A stretch of 64,000 nt of DNA from Pseudothermotoga thermarum DSM 5069 (GTDB lineage Bacteria > Thermotogota > Thermotogae > Thermotogales > DSM-5069), in assembly GCF_000217815.1 (NCBI RefSeq), contig NC_015707.1:1972014-2036013 (forward strand), in the 5' to 3' direction. Numbering within the stretch: the first letter of the stretch is position 1; each line of letters begins with the position of its first letter. Position numbers and translations under genes: made by a program. The notes beneath the pieces are model-generated. The model saw only the letters and a list, made by a program, of their open reading frames with translations. It did no database searches and was not told where the DNA came from. Shown here one piece after another: positions 16,886-26,425 of this stretch.

Positions 16886-18817
16886 TCAGATCTCCAAAAG
16901 ACTCTTTGAAGAACGTGTTTTTATCTCATTTACAATTATATCAATCACTTCCTGCAATTTCTTACTTCCACAATCGACACCTTTTCTGGTTCTAACCGAA
17001 ACGCTTTCATTTTCCTTTTCCTTATCTCCAACGACGAACATGTAAGGTATTTTCATCACTTGAGCATCCCTTATTTTGTATCCAAGAGTTTCTCTTCTGG
17101 TATCGACTTTTACCCTTATGCCATTTTGAACCAATGTCTTTGCCACCTTTTCGGCATATTCAACGTGTCTGTCGGCGATGGGTATCACAACTACTTGAAC
17201 TGGGGCAAGCCAAGTTGGGAAAGCTCCAGCGTAGTGCTCTATGAGTATGCCGAGAAATCTTTCCAAACTTCCATATATGGCTCTGTGTATCATAACTGGA
17301 GTTTCATATTTGCCTTCGGCGTTCACGTAGGTCAATTCAAACCTCTGCGGCATCAAAAAGTCAAGCTGCACCGTTGCGCACTGCCATGTTCTTCCAATGG
17401 AATCTTTGACATGAAAATCAATCTTTGGACCATAGAATGCGCCTTCACCCTCTTTGACTTCGTAAGCAAGATTTACATGCTCCAAAGCGGCTTTCAAAGC
17501 GTTGGTTGCTTTTTCCCAAATTTCCACATCACCCATGTGATTTTCCGGCATGGTGCTGAGTTCAACGGAGTATTCAAATCCAAACGGCGCATAAATTTTC
17601 TTTATAAGTTCAATAACTCCAACGATTTCTTCCTCAACTTGATCTAGCCTACAGAAGATATGCGCATCGTCTTGGGTGAAGCTTCTGACCCTAAACAAAC
17701 CGTGCAAAACCCCACTTCTTTCGTACCTGTGTACCCTTCCAAATTCAAAGTACCTTATGGGAAGATCTCGGTAAGAAACTGCCCTGCTTTTGTATATCAA
17801 AATATGACCAGGACAGTTCATCGGTTTTATGGCGAAGTTTTGTTCTTCTTTGCTCGTAAAGTACATGTTCTCCCGGTAGTGGTCCCAATGACCCGACATT
17901 CTCCACAATTTTTCGCTCATCACAAGCGGGGTCATGACTTCTTCATATCCATGTTCCAAATGAAGTTGTCTTGAAAAGTTCATGAGTTCTCTGAGAATGA
18001 TGGCACCGTTTGGCAAAAAGATCGGCATTCCGGCGGCAACTTCGTAGTCGATGAAAAAGATTCCAAGGGCTGGTCCAAGTTTTCGGTGATCTCTCTTCTT
18101 AGCTTCTTCAAGCATTTGAAGGTATGCGTCGAGATCTTCTTTCTTTGCGAAGGCAGTTCCGTAAATTCTTTGAAGCATCGCGTTCTTTTCGTCACCGCGC
18201 CAATACGCACCCGAGACGGATAGAAGCTTGAAATGTTTTACCCAGCCAGTTGATGGCATATGCGGGCCTCTGCATAAATCCACAAATTCTCCTTGCTTAA
18301 AAAGTGTGACTTTTTCATCGGGTATTTCGTTTATCAGCTCTACTTTGTAAACTTGCCCTTCTTGTTTCATCAAGGAGATTGCTCGATCTTTTTCTACTTC
18401 CATCCTTTCGATGATCAAATCTTCTTCGATGATTTTTCTCATTTCTTCCTCAATTCTTGGAAGATCTTCATCGGTTATTTTCCCATTCAAAATTTCAAAG
18501 TCATAGTAAAAACCATTTTCAATGGTTGGCCCAATTCCAAGCCGCACGTTGTCCTTCCCATAGATTCTCATAACAGCCTGCGCCATGATGTGCGACATGG
18601 TGTGCCTGTAAACTTCTGGGGCCAGTTTGTGATCAAGGGTGACAAATTCAACCTCACCGTCTTGATCAACCTTTTCACGCAAATCTCTCAATTTACCGTT
18701 GAACACAACGGCTATAACTTCGTTTTTGGGAAATTTCTCCAGCAGCTTTTGAAATTCAACAGGTTGTCCGAGATTCAAAACCACATCATATCCCTTTATC
18801 TTGATTTTGAACGACAA
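16886..18817 (-). CDS. thrS: Threonyl-tRNA synthetase
   Basis: Class II synthetase charging tRNA(Thr). It has an N-terminal TGS domain (about 1-60), an SAD/editing domain with [11 protein letters not shown], and the catalytic core with [11 protein letters not shown], the motif 2 stretch [15 protein letters not shown], and motif 3 near the end of the core. A C-terminal anticodon-binding domain follows. The length is 643 aa. TTG 18817 is chosen because GGAGGTGAT (18822-18830) is positioned for it; the in-frame ATG at 18832 overlaps that ribosome site. Confidence 0.98.
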   Translation of the reverse strand: MSFKIKIKGYDVVLNLGQPVEFQKLLEKFPKNEVIAVVFNGKLRDLREKVDQDGEVEFVTLDHKLAPEVYRHTMSHIMAQAVMRIYGKDNVRLGIGPTIENGFYYDFEILNGKITDEDLPRIEEEMRKIIEEDLIIERMEVEKDRAISLMKQEGQVYKVELINEIPDEKVTLFKQGEFVDLCRGPHMPSTGWVKHFKLLSVSGAYWRGDEKNAMLQRIYGTAFAKKEDLDAYLQMLEEAKKRDHRKLGPALGIFFIDYEVAAGMPIFLPNGAIILRELMNFSRQLHLEHGYEEVMTPLVMSEKLWRMSGHWDHYRENMYFTSKEEQNFAIKPMNCPGHILIYKSRAVSYRDLPIRYFEFGRVHRYERSGVLHGLFRVRSFTQDDAHIFCRLDQVEEEIVGVIELIKKIYAPFGFEYSVELSTMPENHMGDVEIWEKATNALKAALEHVNLAYEVKEGEGAFYGPKIDFHVKDSIGRTWQCATVQLDFLMPQRFELTYVNAEGKYETPVMIHRAIYGSLERFLGILIEHYAGAFPTWLAPVQVVVIPIADRHVEYAEKVAKTLVQNGIRVKVDTRRETLGYKIRDAQVMKIPYMFVVGDKEKENESVSVRTRKGVDCGSKKLQEVIDIIVNEIKTRSSKSLLEI

Positions 18818-18844
18818 AATTATCACCTCCATTGCTTATTTTCA

Positions 18845-18853
18845 ATCTTACCA
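18845..18853 (-). promoter_or_regulatory. Putative thrS extended -10 element
   Basis: TGGTAAGAT on the minus strand lies about 28 bases before the thrS start codon. No good -35 is seen, as often with extended -10 promoters. The predicted leader is about 20 bases, with no room for a T-box. Confidence 0.4.
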
Positions 18854-18930
18854 TATTTTCTGCTTCAAATTCTTTTCTTTGGTGTTATCATAAATATGAA
18901 ACCTTGCGTTGGAAGGGAGAACGAATTTTG

Positions 18931-20055
18931 ATGAGAATATTGGCTAAAAAGCTTTACACACCTCTTCAAGTTATCGAAGACGTTTGTATAACCATTGAAG
19001 GCGAAAAAATAGTTGGGATAGAAAAAACCCAGCAAAAAGTTGACAAAGCTTTTCCAATAGTTGCACCTGGGTTGGTTGACACGCACACCCACGGAGCAGT
19101 TGGGATTGATGCAATGCAGATTGATAAAGAAGGCCTGGAAAAACTTTCTTTGTTTTACGCCAGCCGCGGTGTTACGTCTTTCTTGCTTGCAACAGTTTCT
19201 GATACTTTTGAAAAAATCGTTCATGTTTGCGAAACTGTGAATGAGTTCAAAGAAAAGCTGCCTGCTGCAAAGCTTCGTGGCCTTTACATAGAGGGACCGT
19301 ACTTGAACCCTTCGAAAAAAGGGGCGCACAAAGAGCAGTATTTGAAAAAACCAGACATAAAAGAGCTACAAAAATTGGTCGATAATTACAAAGAGATTGT
19401 AAAAGTTTTCACCATAGCTCCAGAACTCGAAGGTTCAATCGAGGCAATAAAATTTCTTGCAAAAAACAACGTGGTTGTAAGCATTGGACACACCGAGGCT
19501 GATTATCAAACTACCGTAGACGCTGTGAATGCCGGTGCAACTAGGGCAACACATCTTTTCAACGCCATGCGGAGTTTTTCGCACCGCGAACCTGGGATTG
19601 TTGGAGCAGTTCTTACAGACGAAAGAGTCTTTTGCGAGATCATATGCGATCTTGTTCACGTACATCCAATAGTCATTGAGATCGCTTTAAAATCAAAAGG
19701 TTTTCAAAAAGTTGTGCTCGTCAGTGATTCCATGTCTGCAACTGGTTTAGAAGACGGAGAATACCTGCTGGGCGATCTTGAGGTTGTTGTGAAGAACAAA
19801 GTGGCAAGGCTAAAAAACTCCGATACCCTTGCTGGAAGCACCCTTACACTCGATCAGGCGATCAAAAACCTGGTTTTGAATTTGAACTTAGATTTGAAAA
19901 GCGCGTTGACAATGGCTACTTTGAACGCTTGTTTGGCGAGCAATTTGAGATGTGGAACGATACAAGTTGGAATGCCGGCGGATTTGGTTTGCTTTGATGA
20001 AGAGTTGAACGTTGTTGCGACCTTTGTTGACGGTAAGTTGGTATACTCGGCTTGA
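18931..20055 (+). CDS. nagA: N-acetylglucosamine-6-phosphate deacetylase
   Basis: Amidohydrolase-superfamily enzyme that removes acetate from GlcNAc-6-phosphate in amino-sugar catabolism and cell-wall recycling. Metal-binding and active-site motifs are visible: DTHTHGAVGID, SIGHTEADY, HLFNAMRSFSHREPG, and VSDSMSATG with the catalytic Asp. The 374-residue length is normal. ATG 18931 gives the usual N-terminus (MRILAKKLYTPLQV); TTG 18928 is an alternative and the ribosome site (GGAAGGGAG) is a little far. It is divergent from thrS. No transporter or nagB is nearby. Confidence 0.95.
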   Translation: MRILAKKLYTPLQVIEDVCITIEGEKIVGIEKTQQKVDKAFPIVAPGLVDTHTHGAVGIDAMQIDKEGLEKLSLFYASRGVTSFLLATVSDTFEKIVHVCETVNEFKEKLPAAKLRGLYIEGPYLNPSKKGAHKEQYLKKPDIKELQKLVDNYKEIVKVFTIAPELEGSIEAIKFLAKNNVVVSIGHTEADYQTTVDAVNAGATRATHLFNAMRSFSHREPGIVGAVLTDERVFCEIICDLVHVHPIVIEIALKSKGFQKVVLVSDSMSATGLEDGEYLLGDLEVVVKNKVARLKNSDTLAGSTLTLDQAIKNLVLNLNLDLKSALTMATLNACLASNLRCGTIQVGMPADLVCFDEELNVVATFVDGKLVYSA

Positions 20056-20077
20056 GAAGTCTGGCGGGGGATTTGGC

Positions 20078-23000
20078 ATGAAGCTGAAAAGCATGTTTCT
20101 TCACGGTTTTAAATCATTCGCTCGCCCAACAAGGTTGAACTTTGCCGATGGAATAACCGTCATCGTTGGACCAAACGGTGGAGGGAAATCAAATATAGTT
20201 GACGCGGTTAGATGGGTCTTTGGAGAACAGTCTATGAAGCAACTTCGTGCCGATGAGAAATCCGATGTTATTTTTGCAGGGTCTGCAAGCCAGCCAGCGG
20301 CTCAATCGGCTTACGTGGAACTTGTTTTTGAAAATGAAAACGAAACCATATCCGTCGCACGGCAACTTACAGCCGATGGAAAGAACACTTACTTTTTAAA
20401 TGGTCAACCAGCTAGGCTCAAAGATATACGCGAAAAATTCGAAGGCACAGGAATAGGCGTTGAGTTTTACTCGATCGTAGGACAAGGCCAGATTGAAAGG
20501 ATAATAAGTTCCTCACCTGAGGAATTGAGGGTCCTGCTGGAAGAAGCTGCGGATATACACGTGTACAAAGAACGTAAAAAGGAAGCTTTGGAAAACTTAG
20601 AAAGAGTTCAAAACAATCTCTTACGTGTGTCAGATGTGATAAATGAGCTTGACAGGCAGCGAAAGTCGCTTTATTTGAAAGCCAAACGTGCAGAAAGATA
20701 CAAAGAATACTCCCAAAAACTTGCCGAAAACAAGAGGATATACTACGGAAACATTTTGAAGAGAGAAACCAGAAGGTTGAACTATTTGAACGAAGAACTT
20801 TCGAAAACATTTGAGAAGATAAAACAGCTTCAAAAAGATCTGGTGGAAGTTGAGACAAATTGGTCAACCTTGAAGGCAGAGTTTGCCAGCGTTGACAAAG
20901 AAATAGAGAACTTCACAAACTTGCTTGAAGACTACAAAAGGCGCCAAACTACTCTATCTGAACTTCGAGAAATGTACAACAAACGCCTTTCGGAAAGAGA
21001 AGGAAAGTACGTTGAAACAACCACAAAACTTGACTCCATCCAGGAAAGGATAGCTCAAATAGAAAAAAGAATAAGCGAGTTGAGTTTAATTCTCAAAGGA
21101 CTGATCGAGGAAATTTCTCAAAAAGAGGCAGAACTTTCACAGATAGAAAAGCAAAGGGATGAAATACTTTCCAAATACACAGAAAAAGAGAAACAATTTT
21201 TAGGCATAAGGGAAAAGCTTGAGGCTTTACATAAAGAGAGAATATCACTTGAAGGAGAGCTTTCAAGGATTGAAGAAAGCGTTGAGGATTTATCAAAGAG
21301 AATATCGATAATAGATTCTCAGCTTGACGTTAAAGTTTCTAGGTTGAGCAGGCTGCAAACCGAGTTATCCTTGTTGCTTGAAAAGCTAAAAAATGCTGGT
21401 GACAAGGAAGCTCAACTTGTTAAGGAACTACAAACTATACGCGAGAGAATAGACGAACTGACAAGTGAAAAGAGAGCCGCTGAAGATGAGCTTGAAAACG
21501 TGAGAAGAACGTTGCGGTTGCTCGACGAGGAAGAGGCAAGGATAAAGCAAAGAATTGAAAGTTACGAAGGATATACCAAGGCTGTTCGAGCGATTTTTGC
21601 AAAAAAGGCAGAGGGTTATTTTGAAAATGTGCACGACGTAGTTGCGAATCTGATAAGTTTTCCAAGCGAATACGCCAAAGCTGTGGAGGTTTTGCTAGGT
21701 GGAGCTGTTCAAAACGTGGTTGTTGAAGCTTCCAACACCGCAAAAGAGGTTATAGAATGGTTGAATCGAGAAAAAATCGGTAGAGTAACCTTTTTACCTT
21801 TGGATTTGATAGAATCTCATTTCAGCGGTTTGAGAGATGTGGAAAGTCACAAAGGCTTTGTAGGTTATGCGGCTCAAATAGTTCGTGTTCCAGAAAAGTA
21901 CGCCGTTTTGCCAGGCTTTTTGTTTGGCAACGACATAATTGTAAGAACTCTTGAAGATGCAATTGATATAAAGAAGAAATACAAAGTAAGATGCAGAATA
22001 GTTACTTTGAACGGTGAGCTTATTGGTCAACACGGTTCCATCACCGGTGGAGAAGTTGAAACCGAAAGATCGGACACTTTGGTGAGAAGAAAGTTAAGAC
22101 TTGCGGAAATCTCCGAGCAGAGGGTACAACTTCTTTCACATGAAAAGCAGCTTCAGCAAAAACTTTCCAAGATCCAGGAAGAAGTCCAAGCGCTGTATGG
22201 ACAAGAGAAGATTGCGGAAAGAGAGCTTACAAACGTCATAGCGGAAGGTAGTTCCACAAAAAGGATGGTTGAAGAACTCAGCAAAACTGCACAGGAGATG
22301 GATCAAGAGATCTCATCTTTGCAGCAACTTAAAAAGAACTATCACTTGAGAATAGAAGGGATGAGGGCCAGAAAAGACACCATACTCTCAAGGTTGGATG
22401 AGATATCAAAGGAGAAAGAAAATCTTGAACTTCTCATGAAAGAGTACGACGAAAAACTTGCCGCTGAAAGGAAAACGATGGAAGAAATCCTATCAAAACA
22501 CTCTGAAGTGAAAACGAGGCTGGCAAGCTTGATGGAAACAAAGCTTCATTACGAATCCGAACTTGATAAGCTGAAGAAAGATAAAGAAAAGCTGAGTGAA
22601 GAATCTTTAGTTTTGAACAATCAAGCTCGAGAACTTGAAAAAGAGATAAACAAGCTTAAGGAATTGCTTTTGGAAAATCAAAGAGAACTGGAGGCTCTTA
22701 GAAAAGAATCGGAAAGCTTGTTTGAAGCCATGAGACTTCAAAGGGCTGACAAAGATCAAAAACTTGCAACGCTTGCTCAACTTGAAGAAAAGATGCAGAA
22801 AATGAAAGAGGAAAGAGAAAGGCTAAGAGATCAACAGCACCAGTTGGAATTGACTATACAAGAGGTGAAAAGCAAAATAGAACAGTGCTTCACACAGGTT
22901 GATCCACAAGAGGTGGAAAATGTTGAGGAAATCGACAACGAAACCTTGGAACTTGTGAAGAAGGAAATGGAAGACTTGGAAACAAAGTTGAAATACCTTG

Positions 23001-23599
23001 GACCTGTGGATTTGACGTCGATACAAGAGTACGAAGATGTTGAGAAAAAGTACAACGAGCTTGTGATTCAAAAGAAAGATTTGGAAGATGCAAAGGCGAA
23101 AATTTTGGAATTGATCGAAAAGACCGATGAAGAAGCCAGAAACAAGTTTTTGGACGTGTACGAACGGGTCAACGCCAATTTCAACAAATTCATCTCAATA
23201 CTCTTCCCAGGAGCTGAAGGAGAAATTCGTCTTCAATCTGGGAAGGATCTACTTGAGACAGGCATAGAGCTTTCGGTTAGAAAACCAGGAAGGAAGGTTC
23301 AAAAGCTTCAGCTTTTATCCGGTGGAGAAAAAGCTTTGGTTAGCATAGCTTTGATTTTCGCGTTGCTTGAGATCAAACCAAGCCCGTTCTACTTGCTAGA
23401 TGAAGTCGATGCACCTTTGGATGATTTCAGCGCAGAAAGGTTGAAAAACTTGCTTGAAATAAGTTCGTCAAAGACTCAGTTTATCGTTATAACCCACAAC
23501 AAAGTTATAATGGAAGCGGCAAAGATGCTTCACGGCGTAACGATGGTTGATGGTGTGTCGTGTGTTGTGCCGGTTGAACTCGAAACGGTTGTAAATTGA
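20078..23599 (+). CDS. smc: Chromosome segregation protein SMC
   Basis: Condensin ATPase that organises and segregates the chromosome. The N-terminal Walker A is GPNGGGKSN at 31-39. Long coiled coils (about 170-500 and 680-1010) flank a hinge around 510-650. The C-terminal ABC signature is LLSGGEKALVSIALIF and Walker B is FYLLDEVDAPLDD. The length of 1173 aa is typical. ATG 20078 has GGGGG upstream; longer in-frame starts run into nagA. The 3' end is followed closely by the NUDIX gene. ScpA and ScpB are not in the window. Confidence 0.97.
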   Translation: MKLKSMFLHGFKSFARPTRLNFADGITVIVGPNGGGKSNIVDAVRWVFGEQSMKQLRADEKSDVIFAGSASQPAAQSAYVELVFENENETISVARQLTADGKNTYFLNGQPARLKDIREKFEGTGIGVEFYSIVGQGQIERIISSSPEELRVLLEEAADIHVYKERKKEALENLERVQNNLLRVSDVINELDRQRKSLYLKAKRAERYKEYSQKLAENKRIYYGNILKRETRRLNYLNEELSKTFEKIKQLQKDLVEVETNWSTLKAEFASVDKEIENFTNLLEDYKRRQTTLSELREMYNKRLSEREGKYVETTTKLDSIQERIAQIEKRISELSLILKGLIEEISQKEAELSQIEKQRDEILSKYTEKEKQFLGIREKLEALHKERISLEGELSRIEESVEDLSKRISIIDSQLDVKVSRLSRLQTELSLLLEKLKNAGDKEAQLVKELQTIRERIDELTSEKRAAEDELENVRRTLRLLDEEEARIKQRIESYEGYTKAVRAIFAKKAEGYFENVHDVVANLISFPSEYAKAVEVLLGGAVQNVVVEASNTAKEVIEWLNREKIGRVTFLPLDLIESHFSGLRDVESHKGFVGYAAQIVRVPEKYAVLPGFLFGNDIIVRTLEDAIDIKKKYKVRCRIVTLNGELIGQHGSITGGEVETERSDTLVRRKLRLAEISEQRVQLLSHEKQLQQKLSKIQEEVQALYGQEKIAERELTNVIAEGSSTKRMVEELSKTAQEMDQEISSLQQLKKNYHLRIEGMRARKDTILSRLDEISKEKENLELLMKEYDEKLAAERKTMEEILSKHSEVKTRLASLMETKLHYESELDKLKKDKEKLSEESLVLNNQARELEKEINKLKELLLENQRELEALRKESESLFEAMRLQRADKDQKLATLAQLEEKMQKMKEERERLRDQQHQLELTIQEVKSKIEQCFTQVDPQEVENVEEIDNETLELVKKEMEDLETKLKYLGPVDLTSIQEYEDVEKKYNELVIQKKDLEDAKAKILELIEKTDEEARNKFLDVYERVNANFNKFISILFPGAEGEIRLQSGKDLLETGIELSVRKPGRKVQKLQLLSGGEKALVSIALIFALLEIKPSPFYLLDEVDAPLDDFSAERLKNLLEISSSKTQFIVITHNKVIMEAAKMLHGVTMVDGVSCVVPVELETVVN

Positions 23600-23612
23600 A
23601 AGGGTGGTTGGA

Positions 23613-24152
23613 ATGTTTGAAAAGACGATCGAAAGTCAGGAAATTTTTAAAGGAAAGATTTTGACTGTGAAATTGGATAAAGTGGAATTGGCGAACAAAG
23701 TTCAGTCAACCCGTGAAGTGGTTCTCCATCCAGGTGCAGTTGCAATCTTACCCATTCTTGATGAAGAAAAGTTGATCTTGGTAAAACAATACAGATATGC
23801 CGTGGATCAACAGCTTTTGGAAGTTCCAGCAGGCAAGTTGGACCTAGGTGAAAAACCAGAAGAATGCGCAAAAAGAGAGCTTGAGGAGGAAACGGGATAC
23901 AGATGTGGAAAATTGGAATACCTTGGTTTCATATACACAACCCCAGGTTTTTCGAATGAAAAAATTCACCTTTTTGTGGCTAAAGATCTTGAAAAAACTT
24001 TGCAGAAGTTGGATGAAGATGAGATATTACACGTCGTACAAATGAATCTCTCCGATGCGATTTTAAAATGTTTGAATGGAGAGATAGTTGATGCCAAAAC
24101 GATTTGCTTGTTGTTGATGTATTATGTTAAAAGGAGAGATGAGAATGGTTAG
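23613..24152 (+). CDS. NUDIX hydrolase, ADP-ribose pyrophosphatase type
   Basis: A 179-residue NUDIX enzyme. The NUDIX box GKLDLGEKPEECAKRELEEE followed by TGY fits GX5EX7REUXEEXGU. The flanking residues (PGAVAILPIL, VKQYRYAVDQQLLEVPAG) are those of ADP-ribose pyrophosphatases, which split ADP-ribose into AMP and ribose-5-phosphate. ATG 23613 has AAAGGGTGG 5 bases upstream; the GTG at 23604 overlaps it. Its end overlaps the next gene by 8 bases, so it is in the smc operon. Confidence 0.92.
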   Translation: MFEKTIESQEIFKGKILTVKLDKVELANKVQSTREVVLHPGAVAILPILDEEKLILVKQYRYAVDQQLLEVPAGKLDLGEKPEECAKRELEEETGYRCGKLEYLGFIYTTPGFSNEKIHLFVAKDLEKTLQKLDEDEILHVVQMNLSDAILKCLNGEIVDAKTICLLLMYYVKRRDENG

Positions 24153-24723
24153 GATAATCATCAACGGTCAAGAAACATTAGTTCCGGCTCAGGAGTACAA
24201 AACCTTTGGAAATCTTTACGATGCCTTTGCCCCAAAGAACATGGTTTTGAAGAAACTAGTTGTCAACAGTATAGATGTTCCACCACAGAAAGTATCAGAA
24301 CTTCGCGAAGCTCTTTTGGAAGAAAACACCACTGTATCGATGGAATTTGTCACTCCGAGTGAATTTGTCGCAGAAATACTCCCGGGTGTGATTGAAAATT
24401 TGAACATGATGACTAATCTGATACCGGAGCTAACCCAAGCAATTCGTGCGCGAAAACCAGAAGCTTTTGAAAATTTGAAAAACCTTTCAGAAAGTATAGC
24501 TGCACTTGAAAATCTAAAGCAAAATGTGCTCAAAATCGCGCCTTTGCAGCAGCCAGATTTTTCAGACGTGGTTTTAAGGTTGAAAAAGGTTGTCGAAGCC
24601 ATGGAAAGCGGTGATCATGGTAAACTTGCGGACGTTATCGCGGAAAACTTACCAGTCGTTTTGAAAACTTACGCAGAACTTTTCGAAAGAGTGTTGAGAA
24701 AACTTGAAGGTGATAAAAAATGA
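24145..24723 (+). CDS. Unknown protein encoded directly upstream of fliS
   Basis: The 192-residue cytoplasmic protein has an N-terminal strand-rich part (about 1-75, beginning VRIIINGQETLVPAQEYKTF) that resembles a small ubiquitin- or PilZ-sized fold, but I cannot name it. It is followed by a long helical region (about 80-190) of amphipathic repeats. ATG 24145 is 8 bases after GGAG (24133-24136). It overlaps the NUDIX gene upstream, and its stop overlaps the fliS start (ATGA), so it is probably translationally coupled to fliS and may serve flagellar assembly. That role is inference from context. Confidence 0.75.
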   Translation: MVRIIINGQETLVPAQEYKTFGNLYDAFAPKNMVLKKLVVNSIDVPPQKVSELREALLEENTTVSMEFVTPSEFVAEILPGVIENLNMMTNLIPELTQAIRARKPEAFENLKNLSESIAALENLKQNVLKIAPLQQPDFSDVVLRLKKVVEAMESGDHGKLADVIAENLPVVLKTYAELFERVLRKLEGDKK

Positions 24724-25133
24724 TGAAGGATTATTACCTTGAAAACGCGATTAAAACGGCTAGTCCTGCTAAGTTGGTCGAGATGCTTTACGAAAGGGCG
24801 ATAGAGCTTTTGAAAGAGGCAAAAGCCGCAATTGAACAGAAGGATTACGTTCTATCTAACGAAAAAATATCCAAGGTGCAAGAAATCATAACAGAACTCA
24901 ACGTTTCTTTGGATATGGAAAAAGGTGGAGAAATAGCCCAATCTTTGAGAGCTTTGTACAACTACATGTACAAAACATTGATTGAAGCCAATTTGAAAAA
25001 GGACATTCAAAAATTGGACGAAGTTTTGTACTTTGTCGAACAGCTTCTTGACGCGTGGAAAGTTGCTATGAAAACTGCCAAGCCACCTTCAATTCAAGAT
25101 CGTCAAAACCATGGTTTAAACATCTCCATATAG
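24720..25133 (+). CDS. fliS: Flagellar export chaperone FliS
   Basis: FliS binds the C-terminal part of unpolymerised flagellin and keeps it soluble for export. The 137-residue all-helical sequence matches the family: KTASPAKLVEMLYERAIELL near the N-terminus, then LNVSLDMEKGGEIAQSLRALYNYMY. It starts at ATG 24720, overlapping the preceding gene by four bases. FliD and flagellin are not in the window, so this copy lies apart from a flagellar cluster as far as can be seen. Confidence 0.93.
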   Translation: MMKDYYLENAIKTASPAKLVEMLYERAIELLKEAKAAIEQKDYVLSNEKISKVQEIITELNVSLDMEKGGEIAQSLRALYNYMYKTLIEANLKKDIQKLDEVLYFVEQLLDAWKVAMKTAKPPSIQDRQNHGLNISI

Positions 25134-25157
25134 CATAAAATGTTTGGGGGTGTTGTG

Positions 25158-26009
25158 GTGGAAACCGTTAAGCTTCTTTCTGAGTTTCCAATTACTCGTT
25201 TTGTCGAACTGGTAAACGAGGTATTCAGCGATTATTCAGTGCCTATAAAATGGGACATTCTATCTTTCAACCTCGATGCAAGGGAAAATTCCGTATCGCT
25301 CTCAGATTCCTTTGTGTTTTTGAAGGACGATAAACCCGTTGGATTTGTGGTTTGTTGTATCAGAGGAACAAGAGGCAGAATTGATGCTATGGGAGTTGTT
25401 AAAAGTGAGCGCGGAACTGGTTTGGCATACAGAATTCTTGCACACGCTTTGGATGCTCTAAGATGGAAGAAAGTTCAAACAGTAGTTCTTGAAGTTCTAA
25501 AAACAGAATCGAAAGCCGTTAGATTTTACGAAAAAAACGGTTTTAGAACAATCAGAGAGCTTCATTCGATGATGAGAGAAATCGAGACTTTTAGTGAGAG
25601 TGAGGAATTGACTGTTGTAATGGCTGACCCAAGATGGATTCATCAAGCTTCGATTGAAGCTTCGTTGAATCTTCATCGTTCCCCCAATTGGCAAAGAGAA
25701 CCCGCAACGCTTCTGTTATCCTCTGGTCGCTACAAATACGGTCGTGTGAACTTTAGACGAACTCAAGGATATCTGGTTTGGGGGTCAAATCAGGAAAATG
25801 CTTTCATTGTTGATTGTTCTCCCATCAAGGTTTTGGAAGTTTACCCAGATCTTTTGGATGCAGCTTCAAAATACGTGTGCAAAGTTGAGAACAAACGTTA
25901 TTGTGCTATTTTCAACGTCCCTGAAAATGATCCGATGTACAACGCCGCTTTGCAGTGTGGTTTTAAGGTTTTTTTAACACAGCTTGAGATGAAATTAGAG
26001 TTATACTGA
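25158..26009 (+). CDS. GNAT-family N-acetyltransferase with C-terminal extension
   Basis: The 283-residue protein has a GNAT domain at about 1-150 with an acetyl-CoA-binding stretch (MGVVKSERGTGLAYRILAHA), then KAVRFYEKNGF, the usual strand-turn near the end of the fold. Residues 150-283 may be a second, degenerate GNAT-like half (for example PMYNAALQCGFKVFLTQLEM). The substrate is unknown. The start is GTG 25158 or 25155 behind GGGGGTG; the ATG at 25140 lies upstream of that site. It has its own short gap after fliS. Confidence 0.8.
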   Translation: METVKLLSEFPITRFVELVNEVFSDYSVPIKWDILSFNLDARENSVSLSDSFVFLKDDKPVGFVVCCIRGTRGRIDAMGVVKSERGTGLAYRILAHALDALRWKKVQTVVLEVLKTESKAVRFYEKNGFRTIRELHSMMREIETFSESEELTVVMADPRWIHQASIEASLNLHRSPNWQREPATLLLSSGRYKYGRVNFRRTQGYLVWGSNQENAFIVDCSPIKVLEVYPDLLDAASKYVCKVENKRYCAIFNVPENDPMYNAALQCGFKVFLTQLEMKLELY

Positions 26010-26023
26010 AATGGGTGAAAGCG

Positions 26024-26425
26024 GTGAGGCTTGAACATTTTGGAAAAATTTTTCCGTACATCGCCATTTTAGGGGTTATAGTTTTTGACGGAGTTTATTT
26101 TGATCTTTTTCCGCTTTTGATCCTTTATATGGTATTTGAGTATTTAAGGTTTAAAAGTTCGGTGGACGCCTTGAGAGTTTTAATTGTTCTTTTTATCCAC
26201 TCGGCGGTGTGTTTTAAAACCATAACGATTGCCCATTTGATTTTGCTCTCAACCTACGTGGTGTTTTTAATAGTTCGTGATTATTTTCTTAACTCTTTTG
26301 TGCCATTTTTCAGTTATGTTTTGTGTGTTAGTTTGATAGTCTTTTTAAAAGGTTCTTATTTACCGAGTGTACTTTTACTTTGTGCCTTAAATTTGTTGCT
26401 TTGGAGAAAGTATGAGGTCTCGTAA
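26024..26425 (+). CDS. MreD-like small membrane protein upstream of PBP2
   Basis: The 133-residue protein is almost entirely hydrophobic, with about four or five membrane segments. Length, hydropathy and position just before mrdA fit MreD, a rod-complex membrane protein; sequence identity within MreD is low, so this is mostly contextual. GTG 26024 follows GGGTGA; GTG 26015 is the longer option. It overlaps mrdA by 14 bases. MreB and MreC are not in the window. Confidence 0.6.
   Translation: MRLEHFGKIFPYIAILGVIVFDGVYFDLFPLLILYMVFEYLRFKSSVDALRVLIVLFIHSAVCFKTITIAHLILLSTYVVFLIVRDYFLNSFVPFFSYVLCVSLIVFLKGSYLPSVLLLCALNLLLWRKYEVS

Noticed and set aside
16758-18931. Several plus-strand frames of 95-212 codons opposite thrS
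   Set aside because: Shadows of thrS, rich in Phe/Cys/His as expected for antisense frames, with no ribosome sites.
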